The notes below the pieces were generated by a model. It was not told the DNA's origin. It was given only the letters and a program-made list of their open reading frames with translations, and did no database searches. DNA of 64,000 bases from Pogostemon cablin (lineage: Eukaryota; Streptophyta; Magnoliopsida; Lamiales; Lamiaceae): positions 27,410,064 through 27,474,063 of the forward strand of contig CM042997.1 of NCBI GenBank assembly GCA_023678885.1. Direction: 5' to 3'. Within the stretch, counting starts at the first letter, position 1. Every line of letters begins with the position of its first letter. A program made the position numbers and the translations under genes. Positions 22,124 through 34,334 of the stretch are shown in pieces.

Positions 22124-24682
22124 AGTGGCATTGAGCCCATGTTCAGATGAGACGACAGTCTCTTGAGGCAACTTGCTCATCACCGGTTTCTCCTTTGGTT
22201 CATACCCAGCTTTCTTGAGGAGCTTGAAAGCTTGCGGGCCATATGACTTAGATATTTCTGCTTCAAATACTTCACCATGCTCGGTTTTTGCTCCTTCAAT
22301 AGGACGTACAAATCCTTTGAGCGGTGGAGAAGAAGTCTTTCCTTCATCAATTTTTGTTAAAGGTAATGTTAGTTCTTCCAGGGCCTCAAGTTCTTTGCCT
22401 TTGCTCTTCTTGAGAGTGGTGGATGATGTGCTACCTTCCTCCTTTATTTGTTTACTGCCCCCATTATCTTGTGCTGGGGCTTCTTCTCGGTTCACTTCCT
22501 TTGTGTTCTTGAAGAAGTATTTAGCATCAGCAAAGTAAGATTCAGCTTCAGTAAACGGCTTATCATCGCCAAATACTCTTTTCACACTGTTGCCTTCATT
22601 ATACTTGAAACACTGGTGTAATGTAGAAGGGACCACACCATTCTCGTGCAGCCATGGACGCCCCAAAAGCATATTGTATGAAGTTTTTGCGTCTATGACA
22701 TGGAAGAGTATCGTTGATCTCATCTCATCAATCATCAAATCGAGAACAATCGTGCCGAGAGTCCTTTGCCCTTCATGATTGAACCCTTGGATCATCAATC
22801 GGCTATGATTGAGTTCATCCACCAGTATCTCTAATTTTTTCAACATTCTTAATGACAGAATGTTTACTGCTGAGCCTCCGTCAACAAGTATACGCTTTAC
22901 TTGCAGCCCTTGCGTATAACCAGTTACAAATAGAGGTCGGTTGTGAGGCTGTGAACCCAACAACATGTCTTCATCTGTGAAGGTCACCTTCATAGAATAA
23001 GCTTTTTCCTTGTTCTCAACTCGTTCCTCTTCATTGCCCTCCTCACTCACCGCATGACAAGAGCCTTCATTGTGAACTTCTTTTATGGAAGCGAAGTTTG
23101 CAGCCGCTTCATCCTCCAACACAATCTTTCCCTCCTTAGCCAACTGCATGATCTTTTCCTTGAAGATGAAGCAATCATGAATGGGATGACCCACCAATCT
23201 ATGGTATTTGCAATATTTTGGGTCATTGGTTCGACTTGCTTCATCTGGACGTTTCATTTCGGGGAGTTCGATGAGTTTATCTTTCATCAGATCATCAAAT
23301 ATGCCAGAAACATCAGAGTTCAGAAATGGATACTCTTTTTCTTGCATCTCCTTCAGGGTCAACCTTCTTTGCCCCCACTCTTGGGTAACTTGTTTTCCTT
23401 TATCTTTCTTGTCATCTCCATTCTTTCGAATCTTAACTGTAGCAGTGTTTATGGCCATTGATTCTTTATTGGAGTTTCTTGCATAAGGTCTGCCCCCTTT
23501 CTTGGCTTCTTGTCTTTCTCTGGACTTGTAAGAATCCGACACTGGTGAGTGTTTGATTCCACTGGCTGCCATGCTCAATTCCATATCATGAGCTCTCGTA
23601 GCCAACTCCTCGAAAGTCTTAGGCTGAATCCCTTTAAGTATGTAGAGTAAATTCCACTCCATCCCTTGGATGCACATTTCGATAGCAGACTCTCCGGATA
23701 ATCGGTCTTTGCAATTTAAACTCAAGTTTCTCCATCGATTGATATAATCAATCACAGGCTCGTCCTTCAATTGGCGAGTATTAGTTAGCTCAGTCATGCT
23801 AACGGTTCTCCTCGTGCTGTAGAAACGATTGAGGAATTCATATTCCATTTGTGCCCAACTGTCGATGGACTCAGGCTGCAAGTCGATATACCAATCAAAG
23901 GCATTTCCTTTGAGAGAGCGAACGAATTGCCTCACCATATAGTCTTCATAAGTACCAGCATCATTGCACGTCTCAATGAAATGTGCCACATGCTGTCTGG
24001 GGTTTCCTTTGCCATCAAATTGCTGGAATTTAGGAGGCTGATAACCAAGTGGCAACCTTAAGTTATTCACTCTTTTTGTGTAAGGCTTAACATAAGTGAC
24101 GGTAGGCTTGGCATTCTCTTCAAACCTTTCTTTTATTGTTCCAAGTATAATATCTTTGAGTTGCTCCACTTGGAGCATTCCATCAGCTGAAAGTTGCACT
24201 CCTCTTTCAGTTTGCTCTTTTTCAGTAGTTTGGCGTTTTGTGGACTCTTCCACCTCACTCTCGTCCACAACTCCTTTTCCGTTTGCACGGCTAGTCTCCG
24301 CAACATCTCTTTTTTCCATCAATTGGGAGATTTTGGTGTCCTGAGCTTCTATATGTTTCGTGAGCCCTTCGATAGCTTTCATCATATTTGCTAATTGCTC
24401 CTCAATAGTTGTAGTGCCGGCCATCATTACCGGGGCTGCAATTGAGTCCGATGAAGAGCTTGAGGATGAACGAGGGTGTGAGCATGCAGAATCTTCATCA
24501 CTATCCTCTTTCATGGGTAGTTGTTTTCTTGAAGCCATTTCAACCGAAAAATTAGAGCCGGAGGAGGCCTCTGACTGAGCTTTCATTGACATACTCCTTG
24601 TAACAACAGCAACTTGTTCACTCAACGAGGCGGAGAGTTTGGAGGCAGAAGTCCTTCCTACTGTGATCTTGACAGGAGTCAT
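22121..24682 (-). CDS. Tat-1 gag with aspartic protease
   Basis: 853 residues. Acidic/Ser-rich N-terminus; a short coiled-coil-like stretch at about 92-125; retrotransposon Gag core about 205-375 (FDGKGNPRQHVAHFIETCND, LNRFYSTRRTVSMTEL, YINRWRNLSLNCKDRL); a zinc-knuckle-like CKYHRLVGHPIHDC at 491-504; and a retropepsin-type domain with DGGSAVNIL at 601-609 and LLGRPWLHE near 670. The Gag packages the RNA and the protease would process the polyprotein. The ORF ends at a TAG (22121-22123) in frame with pol. The ATG at 24680-24682 lies 40 bp inside the PBS and is the natural start. Confidence 0.92.
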   Translation of the reverse strand: MTPVKITVGRTSASKLSASLSEQVAVVTRSMSMKAQSEASSGSNFSVEMASRKQLPMKEDSDEDSACSHPRSSSSSSSDSIAAPVMMAGTTTIEEQLANMMKAIEGLTKHIEAQDTKISQLMEKRDVAETSRANGKGVVDESEVEESTKRQTTEKEQTERGVQLSADGMLQVEQLKDIILGTIKERFEENAKPTVTYVKPYTKRVNNLRLPLGYQPPKFQQFDGKGNPRQHVAHFIETCNDAGTYEDYMVRQFVRSLKGNAFDWYIDLQPESIDSWAQMEYEFLNRFYSTRRTVSMTELTNTRQLKDEPVIDYINRWRNLSLNCKDRLSGESAIEMCIQGMEWNLLYILKGIQPKTFEELATRAHDMELSMAASGIKHSPVSDSYKSRERQEAKKGGRPYARNSNKESMAINTATVKIRKNGDDKKDKGKQVTQEWGQRRLTLKEMQEKEYPFLNSDVSGIFDDLMKDKLIELPEMKRPDEASRTNDPKYCKYHRLVGHPIHDCFIFKEKIMQLAKEGKIVLEDEAAANFASIKEVHNEGSCHAVSEEGNEEERVENKEKAYSMKVTFTDEDMLLGSQPHNRPLFVTGYTQGLQVKRILVDGGSAVNILSLRMLKKLEILVDELNHSRLMIQGFNHEGQRTLGTIVLDLMIDEMRSTILFHVIDAKTSYNMLLGRPWLHENGVVPSTLHQCFKYNEGNSVKRVFGDDKPFTEAESYFADAKYFFKNTKEVNREEAPAQDNGGSKQIKEEGSTSSTTLKKSKGKELEALEELTLPLTKIDEGKTSSPPLKGFVRPIEGAKTEHGEVFEAEISKSYGPQAFKLLKKAGYEPKEKPVMSKLPQETVVSSEHGLNAT

Positions 24683-24721
24683 GTTGTATCTTTGTAGGGA
24701 GAAGAGATGAGAGGTAGAGAT

Positions 24722-24740
24722 GGTCCCACTGGGCGTGCCA
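24722..24740 (-). other. Tat-1 primer binding site
   Basis: On the minus strand, 5 nt after the 5' LTR, the sequence reads TGGCACGCCCAGTGGGAC(C). It starts with TGG, complementary to a tRNA CCA end. The same 18 bases occur in Tat-2 (59021-59038). I could not assign the tRNA from memory. Confidence 0.75.
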
Positions 24741-24745
24741 AAATT

Positions 24746-25675
24746 TGTAACAACAAATTTTTGTATTTATAATAAAATAAATACAAATTGAATTACAAAG
24801 ATAATCCGATGTGGATTGAACTTGATAATTAAGGAAACGATCTCTATTAATCCTCTGATTCTTCTCTCGAACCAACGTGGCTTGACTTGACTTTGACTTT
24901 GTCTTGTCTTTGACTTGACTTGTGTGTGCGCTGACTTTGTTGACTGCACTGACTTTGTGTGTTGAGTCGGATCTTCGTCTGAAGCTTGTCCGGACTCGAA
25001 TTAGGGACTTGTAACGTTTATCCAGAGGCGTCGAGCCTTTGTTTGGATTAAACGTGTTTGATGTGAAAACACTCGATCTGGGGGGCTTAGCACCTTTATC
25101 CCGGGTCGTACGTCGTTCTTAGCTCGAAGAACACTGAAGAACTTAGTGTGTGGAAAACACTCGATCTGGGGGGCTTAGCACCTTTATCCCGGGTCGTATA
25201 TCGTTCTTCGCCTTGAAGATCTTGAGGAGCGTTGCTCGTGTTTCAATCTCTTCAAAGTGTCTGTGTCTTCAGAAGCTTCAGTGTGTGTTGAATGAAGGGA
25301 GGAGACCCCTTTATATAGGTGAAAGGTGAAGACCCCCTCATAAATGCTCTGCATTATGATTGGCCCACTCTATTTGGGCCACAACTTGCGGGCTTAGGCC
25401 TCCACTTGTTTGGGCTGCAATCAGGCCTATTTTATTTGGGCTTGATTTAATTTATATAGGCTTGCTTGACTTGGGTCAGGCCTTATTTAATTTGAGGCTT
25501 ACTTGACTTGGGCCAGGCCTTATTTAATTTGAGCCCCTTTTAATGTGTTGGGCTCAAATTATTTATTAATTTACTGTAGGAATTAATTTATTTAAATTCC
25601 CAAAGTAAATTAATATTTAATTAATAAAATCCACGTGTCGTCATTTAATTGGACCGTAAATTTTAACTGCTTACA
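24746..25675 (-). repeat. Tat-1 5' LTR
   Basis: 930 bp, the same length as the other LTR, differing at about two positions by eye (a G/A near 25363 and a T/C near 25477). A minus-strand TATATAA lies at 25311-25317 and is the likely U3 promoter for the gag-pol RNA. Confidence 0.95.
25311..25317 (-). promoter_or_regulatory. Tat-1 LTR TATA box
   Basis: TATATAA on the minus strand, about 565 bp inside the 5' LTR end of gag-pol, in the context CACCTATATAAAGGGG. An identical copy lies in the 3' LTR at about 11912-11918. Confidence 0.55.
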
Positions 25676-25955
25676 AATACATCATAGTATTTGAAATATA
25701 GATATTATAGAACAATAAAATATATATTTTGTAGAATTTGAATTGAACATTAACTTATTTGATTCAATACATTACATTATAAACTTCATCCACTACCACT
25801 AAACATAATGGTAAAATCAAGGCAGCAACATGAAAAAAATTATATGTAATTGGTTTCCTCAAGACAAGATATGTAATAACACATTAAAAAAGCAATAATT
25901 AGAACACTAAAACTGAGTAGTGTAGTATAGAGCTGAGATGCAGCTGAAACCTCCG

Positions 25956-28522
25956 TTACATCGACTGAAATACGGGTGACACCCTTCTTCGAACAATCTC
26001 TTGTATCTGCTCGACTGACAACAGTGATGCCTCGGGTTGAAAGTTGTCGTTCTCCATCTGTTGGTGGATCTACACAAGCACAACCAACCGACATCTTTAG
26101 ATTTTGAATTGAGCAGTTGGAGAAATTTGTAGAACCGAAAATGGACACCCTAAAGCCTCTCAAAGCTCAACCACAGCAAATTCATTAACGACGGTGAAAG
26201 AAAACAAGATTCATCAAGTGTGATGAGGCCTATAGCTACTAACCTAATTGTGTCATCAGAGCTGCTGCAAAACGCACATTCGAGCATACCATTAAGGCTG
26301 GTTAGCCTAGGAGTTGATTATACATAAAAGGTTGTATTCTTTTATAGTTAGCCTAGGAGTTGAGAGTCAATTTAGATTTCTAATAAATACTTGTTCAACA
26401 TATTGTAACAGATGCTCAAAAGAGATGATTCTATGAGAACGAAAAGAGATAATTCAGGAATATATGTGTCTCAAGACATGCAGTTTGCTTCTAATGTTTC
26501 AATCTCCAAGCAAATCCAAACTTTGATGATACCCATCTGAAGTATCATGTGATAGTGGTTTTTACATTGTAAAGCTGATTCTGTAACAAAGAGTAACGGA
26601 TTTACAGGAGACAAAGGGATTTGTATTGCAAGTGTGAGAGAAGATGTCATGGAATAGGTGATGTGCATGAGAAATGTAGAAATATGAAATTATAGTAATA
26701 ATTTAAGAGATAAAAATGGAAGTTGATGGCAAGCACCATGATCATATATAGTATAAAAAATAAAAATAAAAATTACTGATCTAAAAATGCAAACCTTTTC
26801 AAGGATTGCAGACTGATCATCCAGCTGAAAGTCACGCATGTTCTTCAACATCTCCAATTGCTGTTAAAGTGTTGATTCAGACAATCAATAGTTTCTAAAG
26901 TGCATTGTATTGGAAAAAATAAAATAAAAAAGTAAATCAAAAAAACCTGAGCTTCTAAATTCTGCAACATTTCAATTCTTTCTGCAATTTTTTCTGGACC
27001 AAGCTCTGCTTCTTCACAAGCTGTCTCCTCCCTGAACAGTCAATGGAATATCAAGCAAGAGAATTTTCGTTCTCGATTTCCTCAAGGGAAGATAACATAC
27101 AAAAGAAATATTCCGGGGAGGAAGAATACTTTTATGTGTATCCTCCAAATCAACTTATGGTTGACCAAAATATTAATTTTCCTTTATTAACCGCATTTAT
27201 AAAAGGAAAAGAGCACTTGCTCAAATGAACTGTTTAAACTGAAGAACTATACTGAAAATCAGATTCAATAGATGTGAAGTGAAAAATCAGCCCATCACAT
27301 ATGACATGGAAAACTCGAAACATAATACAATGATCAGCCTAAAGCTTCATAGAATAGTGGGATGTAAGCTGATCAGAGAGCATATATCACACTTACTTTG
27401 CCACAAAACTATAAAATTGAATCATCAAATCTCGATCATTATCATAAGCCATGTTTACTTTTCCCAAGCAAGCAAGACCGAACTGTGGGTCTGCAATAGA
27501 GAAGAAAAAGTGTCTTCAATCATCTGGACTACAAGACTGCAGAAATCCAACAAATAGTACTCTACACATAGAATTGGTATTCAAAGAACACTGCAACAAA
27601 AAATAGATGAGTGCTTCTTGGAGATTTCCCAGTCAGGAGTGCATCTCACATGTCCCAACATTTTTTTTTCTTTTCATCTCATGAAAAGCTTTCCCATTAT
27701 CATGAAATAGAATTTCAAACATAAACCGAATTACATGAAGGCAGTTGTTTAATAATCAGCCCAAGCACCATATTCTAATCACAAGAGAAGCTAAAACACA
27801 TCAAAAGATTTTAACTAGACACCACTCACCAACTCCCATCTCTATGAATATCTCCTCTTGAATTTCAGTAGTCACAGCAACAGCTTCCTGCTCGAATCCT
27901 TTCAATTATATATTACAGATATAAAAAATTCACATAGATGGGGTGAATATATCGTTGAAACCCATCAAGTATCATCATAACAAGAAAAACACCAATAAAG
28001 AATTGTAGAAGGAAGAAAAACAACTCGGTATAATTTGCAGTTTCCACAACTTTTCTTGATTATTATCCCTACTCATAGATGCTAGTATCACTTTTCATAC
28101 TATAAATTGTATATGAAACAGTTCAATTCAACATCGTATCACTTTTATCCATACAGTCTCACATAATTTTTTCCATCATTCAATGAGCAGATAAAACCGA
28201 GATCCAGAGGCAATTTCAGGAAAAGAAATTATGATAATCAAGCTGCTTCAAAGCAAGCAAAAACTTCGATTTACAGTAGTAAACTAACTAAAAAATAATT
28301 TACCTGCTTATCATTGACGGCATCAGCAATTCGTTTCTTCACCTCTAAAAGTCATCAGAAAATCGATTTTCAGCTAATTAAAACACGCAAAAGGTATGCA
28401 ATTGAAAGTTGAGACGAATAGAATCATAGAAATTTACCAGGTTGCTCGGTGAGAGAGGAGAATCGACCAAAGAGATAAAGCAGTTGATCTCGTGACAGCA
28501 TTCCGGTGTTCTGAAACTCCAT
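25956..28522 (-). CDS. Conserved plant protein of unknown function (seven exons)
   Basis: Exons on the minus strand: 28522-28438, 28344-28304, 27887-27830, 27490-27397, 27031-26947, 26860-26795 and 26069-25956. All junctions are GT/AG and in frame, giving 180 residues. The protein starts MEFQNTGMLSRDQLLYLF, is mostly helical and charged, contains GVDPQFGLACLGKVNMAYDN and a coiled-coil-like Glu/Gln/Leu stretch at about 105-145, and ends VRRRVSPVFQSM. It has no signal peptide or membrane segment. I recognise it as similar to an unnamed plant protein family but cannot give it a function. The last exon was chosen because it continues the helix with IHQQMEND and ends in a family-like IVRRRVSP tail. 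Tat-1 lies 280 bp past the stop, so it may affect the 3' UTR. Confidence 0.82.
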
Positions 28523-28734
28523 TGTGGAGCTTCCTCCAACCGAAAAGCTATTCAGTATGCCCTCTCAAGTCTTATCTATTTCAATTTAAGAATTCAAAAT
28601 ACAATTTAAGAATTCAAAATAAATAAATAAAATTGATGTGGTGAATTTTGCACGACAAATGTTTGTGAATATTCCGCTGCCTACTCAAACTTTCTTTCTT
28701 TTTTTTTTTTTCGAATATTACTGCCTACTCAAAC

Positions 28735-29035
28735 TTTGTTATAACTTATGTTTAATTTGTGTATAAGTTTAAGGTTAATAATAATTCATAAATAGTGTTA
28801 TTTTGGATTTGTTTTGAGTTTTAGTAGAATATGTATAAGTTTTATGTCAAAATCAAATATTAATAATGTAAGCCAGGAGAAAAAGGAGAATAAAGTAAAA
28901 AAGAAAAAATATTAAGTTATGAGAAATAATGTATAATGTGAGTAAATGTTAATAAGATTTTAGATTTATATAGGGGAGATTTAAGTAGGATTATTATTAT
29001 TAAACAAATAACCTAAATCAAGCATCCCGTTTAAT
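28735..29035. mobile_element. MITE-like repeat, copy A
   Basis: Its reverse complement resembles 34335-34672: shared TTAAATCTCC(C/T)CTATATAAA, TACATTAT(T)TCTC and TTTGACATAAA stretches. It sits between the unknown gene and the farnesol kinase gene. The termini are approximate and no clear TSD was seen. Confidence 0.5.
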
Positions 29036-29634
29036 AGGGAAGTATTTAATATTTGATCAGTTGAATCTAACTTTAATCACGACTGTTAATACTCCTTATA
29101 ATTGTTGCGAAACGTTTTTTTTTTCCTTCTAATTTTACATGCATAATTGAATGATGTAAAAATTACAGCACACCAAATACTTGTCACACACTTTCACTGA
29201 TGTTCCAACTTCTAACCTCCATTCTTGGGGTGAATTGGTGATATTTATTACTCCCTCTCACTTTTCCTCTGTAAATTACAAAAATCTTAGGGAGAGAATA
29301 TTATTTCTTATACTCGTTAGATTTTTCACTAACGAGAATTAAAAATATTAATGAATTTAAATTAATCTCACATAATGTACGAAATTATAATGTCCTGTTG
29401 CCAAATAAATTATCTGAATATCTTGTTGTATTTTACATGATTACATCTCATACAGTAAATATTAGATGAACGACAACATAGGTGAAAAACAAATGATCTG
29501 TGAAGTATGAAATTTGTGATATCGCAGCATACAATTACACAAGGAGATCAATTATTCAAGAATGTTAACCACAACTACAAGTACAATTTCATCCTAACAT
29601 ACAACAGAACAATCAATCAGGTTATCATCTAACT

Positions 29635-32584
29635 TCAGAAGATGAAACTACCAAGCACAACAGCAGTGAGTGGTACGGTCAAATTGTCGTCGAGTTCAGT
29701 GCTTAGAGGATGGGATTCGACTAATGCACTAGCAATGGATACTATCAAGAATCCCACAACCATTTTCGAGCTTTCTTCTATGAATCCAAATGATGAAAAA
29801 TAGAGCATGAATCTGTTTTGGTGTTACCCATCAGTGATGAACCTAAGAAAAGTTTAAAAGGGAAACATGGCCAAAGTAGATTACCCAATGGAAGCCAAAA
29901 AACCAGCACATGCCATCGCAATACTGCCGGAAAATGATTTATTTGGGTTGTAGGGAAGTTTGTGCCCACCAAAGCGCCTGCCGACAATGTCCGCCATTCC
30001 TGAAAGAATATAGTGAAGAACATGACTGAAATACTAATTCTTTATATTGATTGTGAGCCTAATTATGAAAAGAATAACAAAAAATCTCTTCAAAAAACAT
30101 ACGTATACCTTCGACTCCACCATCCCACCCCCACCCCCACCCCCCAAAAATGACTGTGTTGTGGGAGGTATTTGTAAGAAAGACATGAGTATCCTTTTTA
30201 TAATTTCAAAACATTGCAGGGGTTACAGTATATAGGCCAAATTTCAAGAGAGTAGTAACTTGCATGCTTTGAGTCTTCTGAGTTTGTGGTGGGAAATAAA
30301 ATGCCAGAAAATCATTCCAATGACAGTGGAGTAAATTTGCAAAAACTATTGCCTTAAAATAACTTACCATCACCAGCACACATGTTACAAACTGCAGCAA
30401 TTGATATAGGAGATGTTCTCCAGTAAAAGATACTGGCCAAAGTGATTGTTGTAGCATAGAATAATGGACCCTTTAGAAGTTCCCTGGAGACCATGCAAAC
30501 AACGTTGCAATATCAGAAGCACAATTTTATATTTTTTTTCATATTTCACTTAAGGAAAGGAACCCCTACAGAATTATGCATTTGTTCCCAAACTAACCAT
30601 TTATAGTTTTAGAAGCTTTTGGTTTGCCTGTAGTCTGGACTGTGTCTATTCTTGTAATATACAATTCCAGAAATCCAGAAATTAGTACAACAAATGCATC
30701 TTTCTTTACCATCTCAATTTTATTTATTATGGCAATTATTTGAAGGACAGTTCAATATTGAAATGCATTACCCTTTCTCTAACTAACGAGTGTATTATCA
30801 TGTTCTTGAACTTAAGTATCAGCGTAGTCATAGTCTCACAAATAAGGTAACAAGGAAACATATTCGCAGACTACATTTTCGCCATTCCTCGCTCACATGC
30901 ATTAAATAACTTGGCATCTTGATTTTTTTATGTTAAGCAGAGCCAAAAGAAAATAAATAAAGATTGTTCAAACATGAGAGGACCCAATTATCTCACTTTT
31001 TTTGAAACTTAGTAGCAGAACACATATTTTGGGAAATGGGGTAGAACATAAAGAAAAAAAGCTCTTATACCTGCAGAAAATGATCTAGTTGTGACTGAAT
31101 CCTAGCTAGTTTGAAGCAGTCAGGATTGAGAAAATTGTTTACATGTTATTCCACGATTTACACATTTAGTTCTTCAAGTCATTTGGCAACAAATTAATAT
31201 TTTTCCCATGTCTATTGCATTTTGAACATACCTGTGGTCTCCAAATCTAGTCATCGACTTGACCACTGCCTCATCCTTCCATATTCCAAGTCCGATAAGA
31301 AGCATTTTTATTATATTGAAACCAGGAATGATAGCGGCAAAAATTGCTCCTTGACGACCAGAACTGTTATACATAATCAGGGGTAATAAATAATATCACA
31401 ACATGAAACGCTCCATCTGAAAAACATAATATTACCTGAACATAGGCCAGCACAGTATGAATGCTAATCCAATAGTGATGTGTACAATCTTCCTGTTTAG
31501 TTTCTATACAAGAACAAATAATGAAAACAAACAGAAAATACAAGTTATTGAAATGGAGATGGAGATGTCTGAATAAGGGACTGGCCGAACTTGGGGTGTT
31601 GGGAATACGACAACTCTCACTCTCATCAACTCAAGCAATGAACAAAAGTAAACAACATTTACGATATTAAGTCAGAGTGGGGGCAAAGTTTAAGATTGTC
31701 AAAAGTATGTTTCAGCCAGATTTAAGTCTACCATCATATTCACTGACGTTTGAAACCTCAAATTGTTAAGTGACAGGTGGTTTTGCATAATCAGTTCCCT
31801 TATGATCATAGTTTTTTTATAAGAAAATCTTAAGCATGAGATTTGCGTTCAAAGGAAATAAAAGCATGAAATCGTACCATTTGCAAAAGGAGAACATGAA
31901 TAAAAACATTTACTCACCAAATTCAAGCATACTTTACAGGAAACATGTTTCCATTGATAACATGAAGAAAATAGTCAATTCCCAATCATCAGATAGGTTA
32001 GTTGAATTCCTCGCCATACCAATATACACCATCAATTAAACAGCTAATACACATTTATTTAGTTTAGTCAAAAGGGTACAGTAATAGTATACAAATAGGC
32101 TAAAACAGAGCTAAAAAGTGTTATTCAAATGCTAATAATCAAGTTCTTTGCTATCCTACATTCAGATTTATGACATCAATTTCACAGTATATGCATAGAA
32201 AAGTACCTACGAATAATTGTGTGTATTAGCATCAAACTCCATAATTCTCATTCACAATCGTTTCCAGGAACCGAACAGCATACAAAATTGAAGAAACCGA
32301 AACTCGAGAGAAGAGTCAACCTGGTCAAGTAATCCTCTCACAGCAGTTTCCTCCCACAGCTTAAGCAGCGACACCGCAACCGCACCGGACAATCCAGCGG
32401 CGACGACGTCGCTCACGAACACGTTTTCCGAGAACATCACCGCCGCTGACTTCAATTCCCGGCGAATCCTTCTCCTCGGCTTCAATTTCAGCTGCTGAAG
32501 AATCCCCAAATTGTTTCCCAGAGGGCAACAGAAAACGGTATTAATACTTGGTGGAGGTAAAAAGGTTGTTATCGCCAATGCCAT
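29635..32584 (-). CDS. Farnesol kinase / phytol kinase family protein, chloroplast
   Basis: Six exons on the minus strand: 32584-32321, 31503-31436, 31363-31232, 30483-30368, 29999-29885 and 29812-29635; all GT/AG and in frame, 290 residues. The closest family I recognise is Arabidopsis FOLK (farnesol kinase), with VTE5/VTE6 as relatives. These membrane kinases phosphorylate prenyl alcohols or prenyl phosphates in isoprenoid salvage. Visible marks: a plastid transit-type N-terminus (to about residue 45, Arg/Ser-rich); SAAVMFSENVFVSDV; RKIVHITIGLAFILCWP; PGFNIIKMLLIGLG; the conserved CNMCAGDGMADIVGRRFG block; KLPYNPNKSFSGS; and a C-terminal LVESHPLSTELDDNLTVPL. Five to seven hydrophobic segments are visible. 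Sub-type (farnesol, phytol or phytyl-phosphate) cannot be fixed by sight, but the spacing best fits the farnesol kinase group. Nothing appears broken. Confidence 0.9.
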
Positions 32585-32884
32585 AAGCGTGACGTTTGAG
32601 ATATAGTATGAATTTGTTGACTACGAAAGTAGCCAAGGCCAAGGGGCACACTCTCGTGCGCTGCTCACGTGGTTGGGGGAGAATCGATCGCCATTGACGC
32701 ATTGAATATGTTGCAGCATTGTAGTACTAATAATATTTAAAAGCTAATTCGTAGATTATATATTAATTAATTTTTGCAGCCAGTTTTGAAAATGTTTAAC
32801 AGTCAATTCGATTTTTTTATACTACTAGAATATTTATAGTGACCAACCCTAGGATATAGTAAAAGTTGGCGCTGCACTTTCATA

Positions 32885-33074
32885 TAGGGGTGGGCAAAAA
32901 AGTTTTAAAACCGCAAAACCGATCGAGCCGCACCGCATTGCACCGCATTAAGTGATTTTTTTATTTAAACCGTGGTTAATTTTTTCGGAAAAAACCGCAC
33001 CGTTTGAATGGTGCAATTTCGATTTTTATGTAAAATTACACCGCACCGCACCGCACTCTATTATATAATTATAA

Positions 33075-33127
<53 letters not shown>

Positions 33128-33566
33128 TATGTATTATGGAAAGAGTAAAAAGATTTATAAAGATTAAATACTTTGGATTGCAAAATAATTTTAGTATAAG
33201 TTATTTTATGTTATGAATATTTATTTCAATTGCTTATGAATTTCTAACAATGATTTCATATATTTATGATCTTATTATTTAATTTGATAAATGTTTCAAT
33301 ATTTTATTTCTAAGGGTGAAGAAATACTTTAAATTAATCGCATATTTATTTATTTATATATCCAAATGTATTATATTGTTATGTTAAGCATGTTACTAAT
33401 TAATAAACCGTTAAACCGCCAAACTGTAACAAAACCGCATAAAACCGCACAAAAAATTTTACTTGACAAACCGCAATTTAAAATTATTTGACAAACCGAA
33501 CCGCACATAACAATGCAATTTACATTTTGACGAAATAACCATAAAACCGCACCGTGCACACCCCTA
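32885..33566. mobile_element. Non-autonomous hAT element with perfect 8 bp TSD
   Basis: 682 bp. The left end reads TAGGGGTGGGCA and the right end, read backwards, TAGGGGTGTGCA. It is flanked by CTTTCATA at 32877-32884 and 33567-33574, a perfect 8 bp duplication. Subterminal zones carry repeated CCGCACCGCA motifs. The interior is AT-rich with a (TA)n microsatellite at about 33068-33118 and has no transposase. These are standard hAT hallmarks. Confidence 0.88.
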
Positions 33567-33868
33567 CTTTCATAGCATGAGTGGGCAAGATTTTTCTCCT
33601 GTATTGGAGTGAATTTCCGGATTTTGGTGTATTGTCTTGTATGGTGTTGGATGGATAACACGTATAAGAAAGATGAAAACTATATTCAAGGAATGCTTAA
33701 ATCTTAGGAGCAATTGTTGAATTTATTTCTCCTCTAACGTGTCAATCATTTAAATATGACATAGAAGATGATGCACGCGAAAATAACACAGAAGATTCGG
33801 TGAAGTGAATTTCATATGAAAGTCATTTCGGTCGCATCTGAAAATTTTTATATAAGCAATAAGAAGTA

Positions 33869-34082
33869 CTCCCTCCGTCGCTTTCAAGGTATCATTTTTC
33901 TATTTTGGGCTTCCTCCTCCCAGAGTCTCATTTCATTTTTTATCCACCCATACTCACTAACACAACTAAAAAATAGGACTCACACCTCCACTAATACAAC
34001 TACCCACCACACATTAAATGACAATACTCCTTAATCTTCGTGCTCAAAAGTAAATGGCATCCTTAAATCTGAACGGATGAAG
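33869..34082. mobile_element. Stowaway-type MITE
   Basis: Left end CTCCCTCCGTC, right end (reverse) CTTCATCCGTTC, flanked by TA on each side (33867-33868, 34083-34084). The interior carries CACTAATACAACTACCCAC, shared with copies at 35096-35321 and 2479-2672. Confidence 0.8.
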
Positions 34083-34334
34083 TAATAATATTCTTATCAA
34101 AATTAATACTCAAAATACTAAAAAGTACGTATTGAATTATTTCATAAACAAGTTGAAGTTTAAATAAAAAGTAGTATTAAACATGCATATCCCCGAGCGC
34201 ACCATGTCTCAAAAAATTGTACATTTTAATACTAAATGTTGTACTCTTCAATATAAAATTTTATACACTTTAATTTTTCGAAGAAAAATATATCTTTCTT
34301 ATTAATACTATTTATATTTCAATTTTTTCATTAA

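Larger units (their letters stand above)
11347..25675 (-). mobile_element. Tat-1: complete Ty3/gypsy Tat-lineage LTR retrotransposon
   Basis: A 14.3 kb element on the minus strand. Two 930 bp LTRs (11347-12276 and 24746-25675) have TGTAA...TTACA-type ends. A perfect 5 bp TSD, AATAC, lies at 11342-11346 and 25676-25680. In transcriptional order: 5' LTR, PBS (24722-24740), gag-protease, RT, RNase H, a second archaeal-type RNase H and integrase (18317-24682), a tandem-repeat block, an oppositely oriented intron-containing PMD gene, the polypurine tract at about 12279-12290, and the 3' LTR. The double RNase H and the extra antisense gene mark the Tat lineage. The LTRs differ at about two positions by eye, so insertion is recent. 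It lies between the tRNA-Leu gene and the 3' end of the conserved seven-exon gene. Confidence 0.93.

Noticed and set aside
25840..26163. 107-codon minus-strand ORF with a hydrophobic stretch, like a small membrane protein
   Set aside because: It overlaps the last exon of the seven-exon gene in another frame. The exon in its proper frame continues that protein and ends in a family-like tail.
26256..26264. Alternative short last exon (GCAG|CAGCTCTGA) for the same gene
   Set aside because: It would end the protein after two residues. The 26069-25956 exon gives a longer, conserved-looking C-terminus in frame.
33068..33118. (TA)n run as a possible structured or regulatory site
   Set aside because: A simple microsatellite within a hAT element.
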